DNA of 64,000 bases from the NCBI GenBank assembly GCA_965221465.1, contig OZ244892.1, positions 2,356,001-2,420,000 of the forward strand, written 5' to 3'. Positions 49,871 through 59,315 of the stretch are shown in pieces. Made by a program: the position numbers and the translations under genes. The notes beneath the pieces were generated by a model, which saw nothing but the letters and a program-made list of their open reading frames with translations, was not told the origin of the DNA and did not search any database. The DNA comes from Azophilus sp965221465 (GTDB lineage Bacteria > Pseudomonadota > Gammaproteobacteria > Pseudomonadales > Azotimanducaceae). How positions within the stretch are numbered: position 1 is the first letter of the stretch; each line of letters starts with the position of its first letter.

Positions 49871-50950
49871 ATGGATCTGGAAGAAACTCTACGAACAGCG
49901 GTCAGCAACCTCGGTTCGAACCGTCTCGAAAACGAAGCCCAGGTAAAACAAGCAGTCATCCTTCCCATCCTTCGTGCCTTGGATTGGGACGACGCGAACC
50001 CTGTTACGTTCAGGCCCGAATATGCAGTCGACAATGGATTCGTCGACTACGCGTTGCTGGATCGCTCGAAACCGCGGGTCTTTGTCGAGGCAAAACGGAA
50101 GGGCGCCATAAGCCCGGATAGTGAGGCACAACTCTTCCGGTACGCCGCGCACCAAGGCGTCCCGCTCCTGGTTTTGACTGACGGCAATCTATGGGCGCTT
50201 TACCTAAGCATGGCAGAAGGACACCCAAGCGAGCGGCGCTTTTTCGTCACCGAACTGGAGAAGGCAGACATTCTAGAGTGTGCCGAAGACTTTCGTATCT
50301 TGCTCAAGAAAGATCGCGTGGTGTCTGGAGCCGCTCGTCGAGAAGCGGAGAGACGACACGAATTGATTCGCAGCCGTCTTATAGCGAGGGGAAGCATCCA
50401 AACAGCGTGGCACGCATTGCTCACTGGCCCAGACGAAATCCTACGAGACTTGCTCGCCGAAAAGGTGGAAGCAGACTCTGGCAGCAAACCGGACCTGCTC
50501 GACGTTGAGTCCTTCTTGCAAGGAATGGCAACAACGTCGAACATTTCCCTAGATCCACCTGACAACGAGCCCAAGCACCAGCCGCCACGCAAACCTCCAA
50601 CACCCCGCACAAGCGGCAGAATCACTGGTTTTGTTCTGCACGGTAAACGAATTGATGCAGGCAGCGGGCGGGCCACATTGGCCCGCGTGATTAAAGAGCT
50701 CGAAAAAACCGACTCTCAATTCTTGCAGAAATTCGCTGATGCCACCGTTAGTAAGCGCCGACGTCTAATAGCACGCCAGCGTAGAGATCTGTACGAAGTA
50801 TCCCACCTCCAAGTTCACTCAATGGACTTGGGCAACGGCTGGTGGATGGGAACAAACCTGAACAAATCAGCTATCAAAATGCATATCAAAACGGCCTGCG
50901 GGCTCGCCGGCATCAAGTTCGGGTCACAACTGACGCTTGTTGAAGGGTGA
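49871..50950 (+). CDS. lone HsdR_N-type (PD-(D/E)XK) nuclease protein
   Basis: A 359-residue protein. The N-terminal ~150 residues match the type I restriction enzyme R-subunit N-terminal domain: NEAQVKQAVILPILRALDWD, D59 in GFVDYALLD and E73-A-K75 in FVEAKRK form the nuclease core, with AQLFRYAAHQGVPLLVLTDG following. There is no helicase part and no hsdM or hsdS gene. The C-terminal half has a proline-rich linker and a basic domain (ATVSKRRRLIARQRRDLYEV) of unknown role. It stands between an SDR remnant and the convergent AVAST-like operon and is probably part of the same defence island. Confidence 0.8.
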   Translation: MDLEETLRTAVSNLGSNRLENEAQVKQAVILPILRALDWDDANPVTFRPEYAVDNGFVDYALLDRSKPRVFVEAKRKGAISPDSEAQLFRYAAHQGVPLLVLTDGNLWALYLSMAEGHPSERRFFVTELEKADILECAEDFRILLKKDRVVSGAARREAERRHELIRSRLIARGSIQTAWHALLTGPDEILRDLLAEKVEADSGSKPDLLDVESFLQGMATTSNISLDPPDNEPKHQPPRKPPTPRTSGRITGFVLHGKRIDAGSGRATLARVIKELEKTDSQFLQKFADATVSKRRRLIARQRRDLYEVSHLQVHSMDLGNGWWMGTNLNKSAIKMHIKTACGLAGIKFGSQLTLVEG

Positions 50951-51094
50951 ACACAGCGCGCACTCCCGGGTTTAGGTCGAAATAGTCTGAGCACCGAACG
51001 TGGACATCGGCGCGAGTATAGTGCCATACGCGCTACTCGGACTATGCAACTGATCGAGAAACAACCGTTTTTCTTTTGTGTTGTTAAACCTGGG

Positions 51095-51799
51095 TTAACG
51101 CGACTCCCCTATCTCTTGCCAGCGTATGAGCAAGCTGTCCAACGAGTGTTGGGCATTCTTGATCTCCTCCATGATTTTAGCCCGGATTAGAACCATAATC
51201 TCTTCGGAGTTTTCCAAGCGACGCTCTGTGTAAGGTAGATTCGGGTCGAACTCAGCATTAGGATCGAGATCAATATTCGTAGATGCTTCCACTTCTGAAT
51301 AAGTAAACGGCAACCACCAATCTAGCGTTTTCTTGAGGCTTAGCTCCTCATCGGATAGAGCGCGTTTTTCATCTGACGTTACGTTCCGGATAGCGGACAA
51401 ATGAGAAAGATACACGCCATACACAACAACCTTGGCAAGCGCATCGAATGCATCGCGGAGGCATTCCGACTCTCCTCCAGCGCGAGAAAGCCGTTTCCAA
51501 GGATTGGATTCAGGCATAAGGCTACCGAGTACTTCGATTACCTTCCTATAGCCTCCAAGTGGGTCAACGGGTTCCGGCAGTTCTCGACGATGCTTCCAGA
51601 GCTTCAAGATCAACTCAACCGCTTTTCTTTTTGCCTCCTCCTTGGCAGATCCGGTAAACCGGTCGACATTATCCAGAACCTCCGCCAAGTGATGCGCAAG
51701 CCAGCGCTCAAGAATAGCGCCACGATTGGCGAGTTCAAGCTGGTCCGCAATCGCTTGCCCAAGGGCCAATACGTCCTTCGGCGATTTCAAGGCTTCCAT
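51095..51799 (-). CDS. small helical partner of AVAST-like protein (Avs3b-like)
   Basis: A 234-residue protein from ATG 51799 (MEALKSPKDVLALGQAIADQ); a GTG at 51889 would add 30 residues. Its 5' end overlaps the 3' end of the large STAND gene by 65 bp (155 bp from the GTG) in another frame, so the two form one transcription unit. It is almost entirely helical, with ILERWLAHHLAEVLDNVDRF and RKAVELILKLWKHRRELPEP. I recall this HHLAELI...ILKLWxHR pattern from small proteins next to AVAST nuclease-STAND genes. No catalytic motif. Its role, cofactor or regulator, is unknown to me. Confidence 0.65.
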   Translation of the reverse strand: MEALKSPKDVLALGQAIADQLELANRGAILERWLAHHLAEVLDNVDRFTGSAKEEAKRKAVELILKLWKHRRELPEPVDPLGGYRKVIEVLGSLMPESNPWKRLSRAGGESECLRDAFDALAKVVVYGVYLSHLSAIRNVTSDEKRALSDEELSLKKTLDWWLPFTYSEVEASTNIDLDPNAEFDPNLPYTERRLENSEEIMVLIRAKIMEEIKNAQHSLDSLLIRWQEIGESR

Positions 51800-54700
51800 G
51801 GCTGTCAAGTCGGTACGCTCTGACGAAGTATCGGTTGGATTCGTGGGCAACTCCTTTGCCGCTAAAGTGTTCTTCAGGTCGACGTCCACGACGATTCACC
51901 TCCACGTTTACAATCAGATCGAACTTTTCCATTCGCAGGAAATCTAGTAACTGCTGCCGGTCGACCAGCAGACGATCACCGGAGTAAACTGGCAGACTTG
52001 GGTAACTGTCATGATCCTCTCTCCGAGGCCCCCATGACTCAAAACAAAACATGGGAGACTTGGCGGAGTCACTAGACCAACGGGGTTGATCGGACGCGTC
52101 TTGCGTAAGATTGCAAGCCTCCACGACACGTTCCCCGGGCCTCGATCGAACTGTCAATGTGTAGGCACGAAATGGGTCTCTGCAGTCTAATCCACCGTCA
52201 CTTTCCACAACTCGCAACCAACCGAGTAAACGGTACGGTAGTTGGTCAATCTCTATTCCAATCCCCCCTTCCAACGGCAAGCCGTAATCCCAAAGACCCA
52301 TCGTCTGGAGCGACCGAACCAAGGCACTGCTTGTCGTTTGATCGACCAGTGCACTTGTGACCGATACGGTTTCCCAACGATCCCCTACGCGACGATCCGA
52401 ACTTCCAAACACGACAACTTCGCCGGGGCGATCTTCGGGTAGCAGTTGGTTCCGATGATATGCTTCGCCTACGCTTCCAGCCCATTCGACATCGTCCCCG
52501 TCGCTCGTTTCCCAGTCGCATATCTGAAGAGGCTCTGGCAAACGCAAGTCGGCGGACCACCAAGGCGGATCAGTCAGCTTAATTTGTTTCACTTGCTCGT
52601 CCAGTTCGTCCCATAAATCTCCTGGGTCACCAACCGCGAGGGGTTCGCATTTCAACAATTCTCCGGCCGCGCACCACATCGCATGCCACTCTAGATGGGT
52701 GTCAAGACCTTCCACAGTGGGAATAGAACCATGTCTATGGTCAATCGAAGACCAGTCGCTATTTCCAAATCGACCACGTGGTCGACCTTCTTCAAGCTTT
52801 ACCCGGTCACCGGAATAGCCCCAAATATTCACGATCCAACGCTCTGCCTCATCAAGGAAACTGTTCAAGTTGACATTCGCGTACGCATGAACGAGGGGTT
52901 TGTACCAATAGGGTATTGTATCCATGCCGTCAAAAGTAAATCGTCTGCCCTCACGCCTATCGAAATCGTTTTCGATCCCCTGCTCAAATTGAACGCGGGG
53001 CAACCGAGAAAGCCTCGATCTGCCGACCTCAGACAGACGACTGACTTCCGAGTTCTGAAGCTGCAACTCGCCAGCCTTGATCAACTTTTCGCAAGCGTCA
53101 CGGGCGAAGGAGCGTACCAACAGATGTGGAAACTCGTCATCCAATGCGATCTCCAATAGCTGACCCTTGAACTTCCCCGCAACCGCCGGATTTTCACCAG
53201 CAATGCGATCGAAAGCGATGACAAACCAAAGCCGAGCAGCAAGCCAATAGAATCCCTTATTCGCACGAAACACTGCTTCTTCGCGTCGACTATATTGCGC
53301 AGCCAATGCCCGCAATGTGCAGGCATCACCAAGTCTGGCCAAGCAGCGAACGGCGTGAGCAGCCCGCCAGCGAAGCCGAAGATCACAGTCGCCCAAATAC
53401 GCGAACAGGAAACGACCGATTGCTTCATCAGTCTTCTCGGGTATCGTAGAGCCTGGCTCAGATTGATCTTTGTGTTCATCTGGAACACGATTATCGAGCC
53501 TTGAAACATACCAATTGATCAAATCCGCTGCTTCCTCAGGTTGCAAACTTTCAGCAACAAGCCCACTGAGGAAAAACAACGACTCCGGGCGAAAGCTATC
53601 TACGTGCCGCTCGACCCCACACAAAATCACGTTCTGTCTTTCCTTTTCGCCGCATTGTGTTGTGTCTAGAGCACGCAGAAGGTTGTGAATGTCGTAAGGC
53701 GAGTATTCCGCTAGACAATCAAACTGATCGACCACAACTTCCGGTAGACGAGCGCGACACCAGTTTTGTACTGCCGGACTTCCTGCCCACTCATCCAAGC
53801 CGTCAAGCAGGGATATCATTGCATGCCTTGCCAAACGTGGATGGCGAATCCCAGCCAATGCGTCAAGATGCCTTATACGGTCGGTCAGATTAACTGCGGC
53901 CCTTGCGGAGCTAAAGTAGTCCCGATTCGATTGACGATTCTCTTCTCTTGCTTCGTCGCGCAAACGCAGTATCGCATGTTGCAACAGTGGGGTGTCGATT
54001 AAAGCCGCAGGTTCCCACTGGTAGCTCGCCAAAGGCTGCCCCGCTCCGCACTTAGCTTGGGAGTTGCTAGGTTGGCTGTGGACAGACTTCGTTGACAATG
54101 TCTTGAGAAGCTGATCTCTTTTCAACAACGAAGAGATCCAAAATCCCGAGACTTCGAGCTTTCGAATACAGTCGCAAACTATTCCAATTGTTTGGTTGGG
54201 CTGATAAAGAAGCGTTATCCTTGCGACTTCCTCGACGAGAGCGTTTAGTTTAACGTCCGAACGCTTTGGTGCTTTTGTTAGTACTTTAAAGAGAACTCCT
54301 TCATCTACTCGATCTAGTAGAGTTGCCGCCACAGCTTGCTGGGGCGAAATGGATTCTCTATCTAAACCGCATTCAATAACAGTGGATAATATTTCCGAAA
54401 GCGCTAGCTTACCTTCCTGTTCCCAACGTGCGGCATTCGCCAGTGCAAGCGGTAGGTCCATTCGAGCGAGTCCACACATGGTCTCGCGCCACGGAAAATC
54501 ATCGTATCCTTCGAGGCAAATGGCGGCGTCCGCGACTACATTGCTGAACTTGCGCGCCGTTTCTCTAGGCGTTGGAAGGCTACCATGAAAGCGAACTACT
54601 AGTTTGCTCAAGAAGCCAATTTGCGTTACCACCTCCCAATCCAGATCCTTTACGACTTCAATCGCACTATTGAATATCTGCATTGCATCTGATTCACTAA

Positions 54701-57700
54701 TCGGTAGCAATAGACGCGCCAAATGTACAAGGTCTTGGGATTTTTCCCTTGCTCCAATCCGAGTCCCTTCAATCCGTTTCGCTACCAGCGCGACATCGTT
54801 CACTAATGAACTATGTAGATCCGATCGTAAACAGATCCTTTCAACAAGTCTTTGATGAGGTATTCGCCTACCGCTTAGCCATTCACCGTGGACCACGGTA
54901 GCTAACGATTTGATATGAACTGGATTTGTCTTGGTCGCGAACAAGGTGGTCACGTGTACTGACGCGAGATGTCGCAATGATTTGGTGAGCAAACGATGTG
55001 AATAAGACCAACGCTCTGACTTTAGTTTTTCGCATGCGGTCTTCAACTTTGCATCCACATCCGATTCGGCATCGACCAACGCTTCTGCTACACCGACATA
55101 TATGTCGAAACAGTCCATCGCAACAGCGTTTATTTTTTCACCTCCGTTTTGGATTCCAGGGGCTAACCCACCCCGATCCACTGATTCCTCCGGTGCAGGA
55201 CGGAACAGTTCTCTCGCTTTCGGCTCTCGGCCGCCCCTAACCTCAGCCAATGAGTATGCACGAGCCAAGAGGTCGATGACGGATGCTTCTTCTCGTACTC
55301 TGTCAATTCTTCGCAATTTCGGTTCAGCGAAAATCTCCAGTATCCTCTCCACTATGCCATGATGCGCTTGGTGTGCTGTCAATAGTTCGCAGGCTAATAT
55401 GACCAGTTCAAGTTTGATCTTGATGACGGGGGATGTTCCAGTATTGGCACGAACGTGGTTTTTGAGTTGCTTTCGAAGTTTAGTCTTGTCAACTGAATCA
55501 AGGCAGTGAGCCATTGCATCAATGTCGACGGGCTTGCCAGCCAATGCGAGCGGAGCCCAGAGAGCCAGTCTGATCAGCGGCTTGACGTCATCGCTTCTGG
55601 CCAGCGCTTCAATGTCCTCGCAGAGTCCTTCAGCAACCAACCGATTTGACAAGTTTGACATTATGTCGTAGGCAATCGACTTCGGCCTCCATCGGTTGAG
55701 AGTATCTAGCGCCCCCGAGGGCCCACTTACCTTAAAAGCAGCTTCCACCATGCTGGATATCTCGGCATTTTCAATTCGCCAACGTACATTGATCGGCTTG
55801 TTTTCGGCCTTCGTTTTCCTCCAATTTTGTAGCCAGGCGTATAATGATCGCATTCCGATCCTGTATGAAATGTTGTCTCCTCTATCAGCGTCAACGGCAA
55901 GTCTATGCATTATGAATCTACCGTGACTCTCGATTTGCGTCGCATCGGACAAGATCAATCGTCCAAAGGTTTCATTCGCAAAACGAGCTGCACAGTCGAG
56001 GTTCTCCTTCAAGAGCTGGCGTAGTGCCGTTTCGGCTTGAACACCTTCGCTTCCGATCAACACAAAACGTAGCGCATTTGATGCATCGCCTGCCTCACGA
56101 CAGACCTTAATGGCGAGACGCACGCGATGCAGTTCGGCTTCTTTACGAAGCATGGGATCCTGAATAACGTTGGGCGATGTCTCATCGCTTACCAGTCTCA
56201 GCAATTCGTCCCGGCGATTTGCTTTGTACAATACAGTGGCAACGTTGAATGCCGAATACTCGTCTTGGTTCGACTGGGCGAGCAACCGATTGGCGACTCG
56301 CTCGCGCACGAGCGATAAGGCGCTCTTGCCCTTCTGGCGTACAAAGTCCTCGAAATCTTCGTCAGCAAAGCCTATGGTATCGGCGCTCAGACGAACACCA
56401 GGGGCAAGATCAGTACAAACATCGACTAACCATCGGGGCGTCTTGCCCAGTATTCCTGCCAAGTGTGAAATCGGAACGGGGCGCGGCAATGTGATCAATC
56501 CGGCACACAGTATGGCTAATTCGAACCAATCTCCTGATTTGCTAAGAGCTCTTTGAAAGATCTCAGCAAACAGTTGCTTAAGCGACTTGCCGTGGGGCAT
56601 TAGCCGCTCCAATGCTTTGTCCGCGGTTGTCGTGCTTCCGGCAAGCGCGTAGGCTTGTATCCTTGGTATGCCATTAGATAGATAATGGAAATCTTTATGC
56701 CATGGGTCAGGTGCCGATAGGAATCTAGAAACGTGCTTTTTCGTCTCTTCAAGCTCAAACGGCGCAATCTCGAACTCTCGATACTCGCTGGGTAACTCAA
56801 TGCTGTCTATGTGACCGGATCTACATGTGACTATGAAGCGAACATTTTCGGGAGGCGGTTCAAGCAGAAAAAAGTCTTTGGTAAAGGACCTTTCCTCTCT
56901 AGATTTAGCCGCGTTGAACGAATTGTCCGCAGCATCGATCACAATCACAATCAAGGCTTCCGGCCATTGTCGGGCGAGTGTGCTAGCGGCTAATTCGAGC
57001 CTTGCGTAAAACAGCCTCGGGTAGTCGGCTTCCGGCTTAGGAACGAGAAAGAGCGGTAACTTGAGCTGGCTAGCTAGTTCATTGGTAACCTGCAAAAAGG
57101 CATCCTGATTACGATGCCGGTAAGCGTTCGAATTCAAATAGCTCCCACCTCCATAGCAATCGTAGGTGACCATTACCGACCCACACGGTAGAGCAGCTTG
57201 CACTTCCTGCAAGGCAGTAGTCTTACCGGTTCCGGCCTGCCCATGTATGAGAACGTTCTGATGACCGCCAATGAGCTCCTCTATGACTTGCCGGACCGGA
57301 ACTCGACACACCGGATTGTTGACGGGCGTGAGTTTTGGCGGGCAGGGAAACAGCGCTTCATTGGAGGAAACGCCTGTCAAGTTAAGTCGCACGGATTCGC
57401 AAGTTATCAACTCGTTTGCCGACTCCAGCATCATTTTGTTTCGGATGAACTGTCGAAAGCTGGCAACGGACTGCCGAACGTCTTCCTCTGCCCACTCGGC
57501 AACAGCGCCAAGAAGCTGTTCTTCCAGCGCCAAGCGGGAGCCGGCGTCGCCCTCGAAAGTGAGAGCAAACGCGAAACGCTTGAAAGCTTCGCTCGTCAGC
57601 CCAGCGGCATAAGCCAACTTTGCCAATGGCGGATCATCATTGTTCGGCTCTTGATTCGGCACAGTCGTCTGCTCCTGCGCTGCCTCGCTAAGAACCGAAA

Positions 57701-58136
57701 CAACTGCATCCGCTATCGGCCGATTGGTAACCAAGATCACATTGACGAGGCATCGCGAGGTACTACTGGCCACGGCGTGTTTCCATGCCGTTGCCAAGCG
57801 GCCAATTACCGAGCTATCTCTGTTCGATCTTGACGTTCGTTTCACCAATTCCGAAACTGTCCACTCACTTCTCGGATTGGCAGACGAGTACTTGAGTTGC
57901 ACAATCTGGATGCAGCTAGCTTCTGCCATGCTCCTGCCGCCAAAGTACAGTGCGCAATCCACGCCGTTCCAGGCATCCTTTGGAGTGCCCTGCTCGTCAC
58001 GCTCACTCAATCCCTCGACAGCAATGGCTTCCAGTCCGTCATCATTGGAAAGTAGCCTGATTGCTTGGCGCGCCACCCAAAGTTCGTGGAAGTCGTCGCC
58101 AGCGTTCGAGCTTCTTGCGCCTTTATAGTCGACCAC
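51735..58136 (-). CDS. AVAST-like nuclease-STAND NTPase (Avs type III-like), 2133 residues
   Basis: N-terminal ~170 residues form a Cap4/DUF4297-type dsDNA nuclease: NAGDDFHELWVARQAIRLLS, E41 (VEGLS), D60 (GVDCALYFG) and Q80-L-K82 (IVQLKYSS) give the E...D...QxK core. A STAND NTPase follows, with Walker A GQAGTGKTT (299-307), VTYDCYGGGSYL and Walker B IVIVIDAADN (395-404). Residues from about 500 to 1700 are long helical-repeat sequence, and the C-terminal ~400 residues are mixed. This is the architecture of Avs immune receptors, which bind a conserved phage protein (terminase or portal), oligomerise and cut DNA. A+T-rich relative to neighbours. A small coupled gene follows. Assignment to type III rests on nuclease type and two-gene layout. 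Confidence 0.8.
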   Translation of the reverse strand: MVDYKGARSSNAGDDFHELWVARQAIRLLSNDDGLEAIAVEGLSERDEQGTPKDAWNGVDCALYFGGRSMAEASCIQIVQLKYSSANPRSEWTVSELVKRTSRSNRDSSVIGRLATAWKHAVASSTSRCLVNVILVTNRPIADAVVSVLSEAAQEQTTVPNQEPNNDDPPLAKLAYAAGLTSEAFKRFAFALTFEGDAGSRLALEEQLLGAVAEWAEEDVRQSVASFRQFIRNKMMLESANELITCESVRLNLTGVSSNEALFPCPPKLTPVNNPVCRVPVRQVIEELIGGHQNVLIHGQAGTGKTTALQEVQAALPCGSVMVTYDCYGGGSYLNSNAYRHRNQDAFLQVTNELASQLKLPLFLVPKPEADYPRLFYARLELAASTLARQWPEALIVIVIDAADNSFNAAKSREERSFTKDFFLLEPPPENVRFIVTCRSGHIDSIELPSEYREFEIAPFELEETKKHVSRFLSAPDPWHKDFHYLSNGIPRIQAYALAGSTTTADKALERLMPHGKSLKQLFAEIFQRALSKSGDWFELAILCAGLITLPRPVPISHLAGILGKTPRWLVDVCTDLAPGVRLSADTIGFADEDFEDFVRQKGKSALSLVRERVANRLLAQSNQDEYSAFNVATVLYKANRRDELLRLVSDETSPNVIQDPMLRKEAELHRVRLAIKVCREAGDASNALRFVLIGSEGVQAETALRQLLKENLDCAARFANETFGRLILSDATQIESHGRFIMHRLAVDADRGDNISYRIGMRSLYAWLQNWRKTKAENKPINVRWRIENAEISSMVEAAFKVSGPSGALDTLNRWRPKSIAYDIMSNLSNRLVAEGLCEDIEALARSDDVKPLIRLALWAPLALAGKPVDIDAMAHCLDSVDKTKLRKQLKNHVRANTGTSPVIKIKLELVILACELLTAHQAHHGIVERILEIFAEPKLRRIDRVREEASVIDLLARAYSLAEVRGGREPKARELFRPAPEESVDRGGLAPGIQNGGEKINAVAMDCFDIYVGVAEALVDAESDVDAKLKTACEKLKSERWSYSHRLLTKSLRHLASVHVTTLFATKTNPVHIKSLATVVHGEWLSGRRIPHQRLVERICLRSDLHSSLVNDVALVAKRIEGTRIGAREKSQDLVHLARLLLPISESDAMQIFNSAIEVVKDLDWEVVTQIGFLSKLVVRFHGSLPTPRETARKFSNVVADAAICLEGYDDFPWRETMCGLARMDLPLALANAARWEQEGKLALSEILSTVIECGLDRESISPQQAVAATLLDRVDEGVLFKVLTKAPKRSDVKLNALVEEVARITLLYQPNQTIGIVCDCIRKLEVSGFWISSLLKRDQLLKTLSTKSVHSQPSNSQAKCGAGQPLASYQWEPAALIDTPLLQHAILRLRDEAREENRQSNRDYFSSARAAVNLTDRIRHLDALAGIRHPRLARHAMISLLDGLDEWAGSPAVQNWCRARLPEVVVDQFDCLAEYSPYDIHNLLRALDTTQCGEKERQNVILCGVERHVDSFRPESLFFLSGLVAESLQPEEAADLINWYVSRLDNRVPDEHKDQSEPGSTIPEKTDEAIGRFLFAYLGDCDLRLRWRAAHAVRCLARLGDACTLRALAAQYSRREEAVFRANKGFYWLAARLWFVIAFDRIAGENPAVAGKFKGQLLEIALDDEFPHLLVRSFARDACEKLIKAGELQLQNSEVSRLSEVGRSRLSRLPRVQFEQGIENDFDRREGRRFTFDGMDTIPYWYKPLVHAYANVNLNSFLDEAERWIVNIWGYSGDRVKLEEGRPRGRFGNSDWSSIDHRHGSIPTVEGLDTHLEWHAMWCAAGELLKCEPLAVGDPGDLWDELDEQVKQIKLTDPPWWSADLRLPEPLQICDWETSDGDDVEWAGSVGEAYHRNQLLPEDRPGEVVVFGSSDRRVGDRWETVSVTSALVDQTTSSALVRSLQTMGLWDYGLPLEGGIGIEIDQLPYRLLGWLRVVESDGGLDCRDPFRAYTLTVRSRPGERVVEACNLTQDASDQPRWSSDSAKSPMFCFESWGPRREDHDSYPSLPVYSGDRLLVDRQQLLDFLRMEKFDLIVNVEVNRRGRRPEEHFSGKGVAHESNRYFVRAYRLDSHGSLEIAEGRIGPWASDCGPA

Positions 58137-58537
58137 GCCGATTCCTCATTGCAGATGCGGATTTGCACGCCTCACATAGAGACGGTCATGGCGATATCAT
58201 AAGGCAACAGGGACGAAAAACGCGCCAAAGGCAACAAAGGGAGATTAAGGCTTCAACTCATGTTCAGTTGGCGCACCCTCATCTAATCGAAGAAACCCCG
58301 GCTTGCATCGACTTGCGCGGGTGGAAGACCCCGATGGCCTACCGGCGGATGAGCACCTTCAGGCGAAGAAATTGAATTCGAGCCTATTGGCAAGGCAATT
58401 CACCTAGACGATAGAGTTCCGCATCCTTTCAGGCAGGGCAAACAGAGCGCCACCCCGGTGCACATGCGAAAGCGGCTACTCGGTACTGACTCGATCAGTC
58501 CGACATCCGTAGCCGCGAACGGCAGCCGCAGCACCGG
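58137..58537. other. intergenic stretch at right border of the defence island
   Basis: About 400 bp upstream of the large STAND gene. No gene is recognised. A+T content drops back to the core level near 58.45 kb. It contains the right copy of the 12-bp direct repeat at 58379-58390; the promoter of the defence operon should lie near 58137-58250. Confidence 0.4.
58379..58390 (+). repeat. 12-bp direct repeat, right (CGAGCCTATTGG)
   Basis: Second copy of the sequence found at 49308-49319. The two copies bracket the SDR remnant, the HsdR_N-type gene and the AVAST-like operon. Confidence 0.35.
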
Positions 58538-59314
58538 TCAGTAAGGCGCAGTGCCCCCATCCACGCTGAGGGTGGCGCCGGTGATTCCCGCCCCCGCATC
58601 CGATGCGAGCAGCACGGCCACGGCGGCGACCTCCTCGACCGTGTTGGGCCGCTTGATGGATGATTCCTGGGCAAAGAGGTCGATCATCTCCTCGAGGGTC
58701 AGGCCCATTGCTGCTGCCGTGGCCGGGCCGTTGTCCCTGATGATGTCGGTAATGATCAGCCCCGGGCAGATGGCATTGACGGTCACGCCTTCGGCCCCCA
58801 CCTCCCGGGCGACCGACTTCGTCAGGCCGTTGACCGCGTGCTTGGCGGCCGTATAGGCGGTCAATACGGGTTTGCCGACCTTGCCCTCCACCGAGGAGAT
58901 GTTGATGACGCGGCCCGCGCCCTGGGCCAGCATCGGCTCGAGTACGCGGCGGGTGGCCCAGAATGTCGAATACAGGTTCCACTTCATTGCGAGGTCGAAG
59001 GCTTCGTCGGATAGCTGGACCAGCGGCTGCAGATCGCCCGCGCCGCCGGCGTTGTTGACGAGCACATCGATTCGGCCGAACTGTTCGATGGTGGCGTCGA
59101 CGAACCCTTCCACGTCGGCCTGCACGGTGGCGTCACCGGCGATGAATACACAGCGCTCGCCGGCATCGAGTTCCGCGAGCGCCTGCCGAGCCTTGGCCTC
59201 GCCCCGGGCCATCAGCGTGACCGCGGCGCCCTCGTCGAGAAAGGCGCGGGCAATGCCGAGCCCGATACCGGCCGTACCGCCGGTGATGGCGGCAATCTTT
59301 CCCTCGAGTTGCAT
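58538..59314 (-). CDS. short-chain dehydrogenase/reductase (SDR)
   Basis: A 258-residue classical SDR using NAD(P). The Rossmann signature is TGGTAGIGLGIA near residue 12, followed by NNAGG (about 86-90), the catalytic Ser in INISSVEGK and YTAAK with Tyr/Lys, and the C-terminal DGGTAPY. ATG 59314 starts MQLEGKIAAITG. It begins one base after the acyl-CoA dehydrogenase stop, so the two are co-transcribed. The pairing suggests oxidation of a hydroxyacyl or ketoacyl intermediate. A decayed fragment of a similar gene lies at 49576-49650. Confidence 0.92.
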   Translation of the reverse strand: MQLEGKIAAITGGTAGIGLGIARAFLDEGAAVTLMARGEAKARQALAELDAGERCVFIAGDATVQADVEGFVDATIEQFGRIDVLVNNAGGAGDLQPLVQLSDEAFDLAMKWNLYSTFWATRRVLEPMLAQGAGRVINISSVEGKVGKPVLTAYTAAKHAVNGLTKSVAREVGAEGVTVNAICPGLIITDIIRDNGPATAAAMGLTLEEMIDLFAQESSIKRPNTVEEVAAVAVLLASDAGAGITGATLSVDGGTAPY

Positions 59315-59315
59315 C

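Noticed and set aside
51735..51889. GTG 51889 as the start of the small AVAST-like gene
   Set aside because: It would give a 155-bp overlap with the large gene; ATG 51799 gives a shorter overlap and a sensible helical N-terminus. The longer form cannot be excluded.
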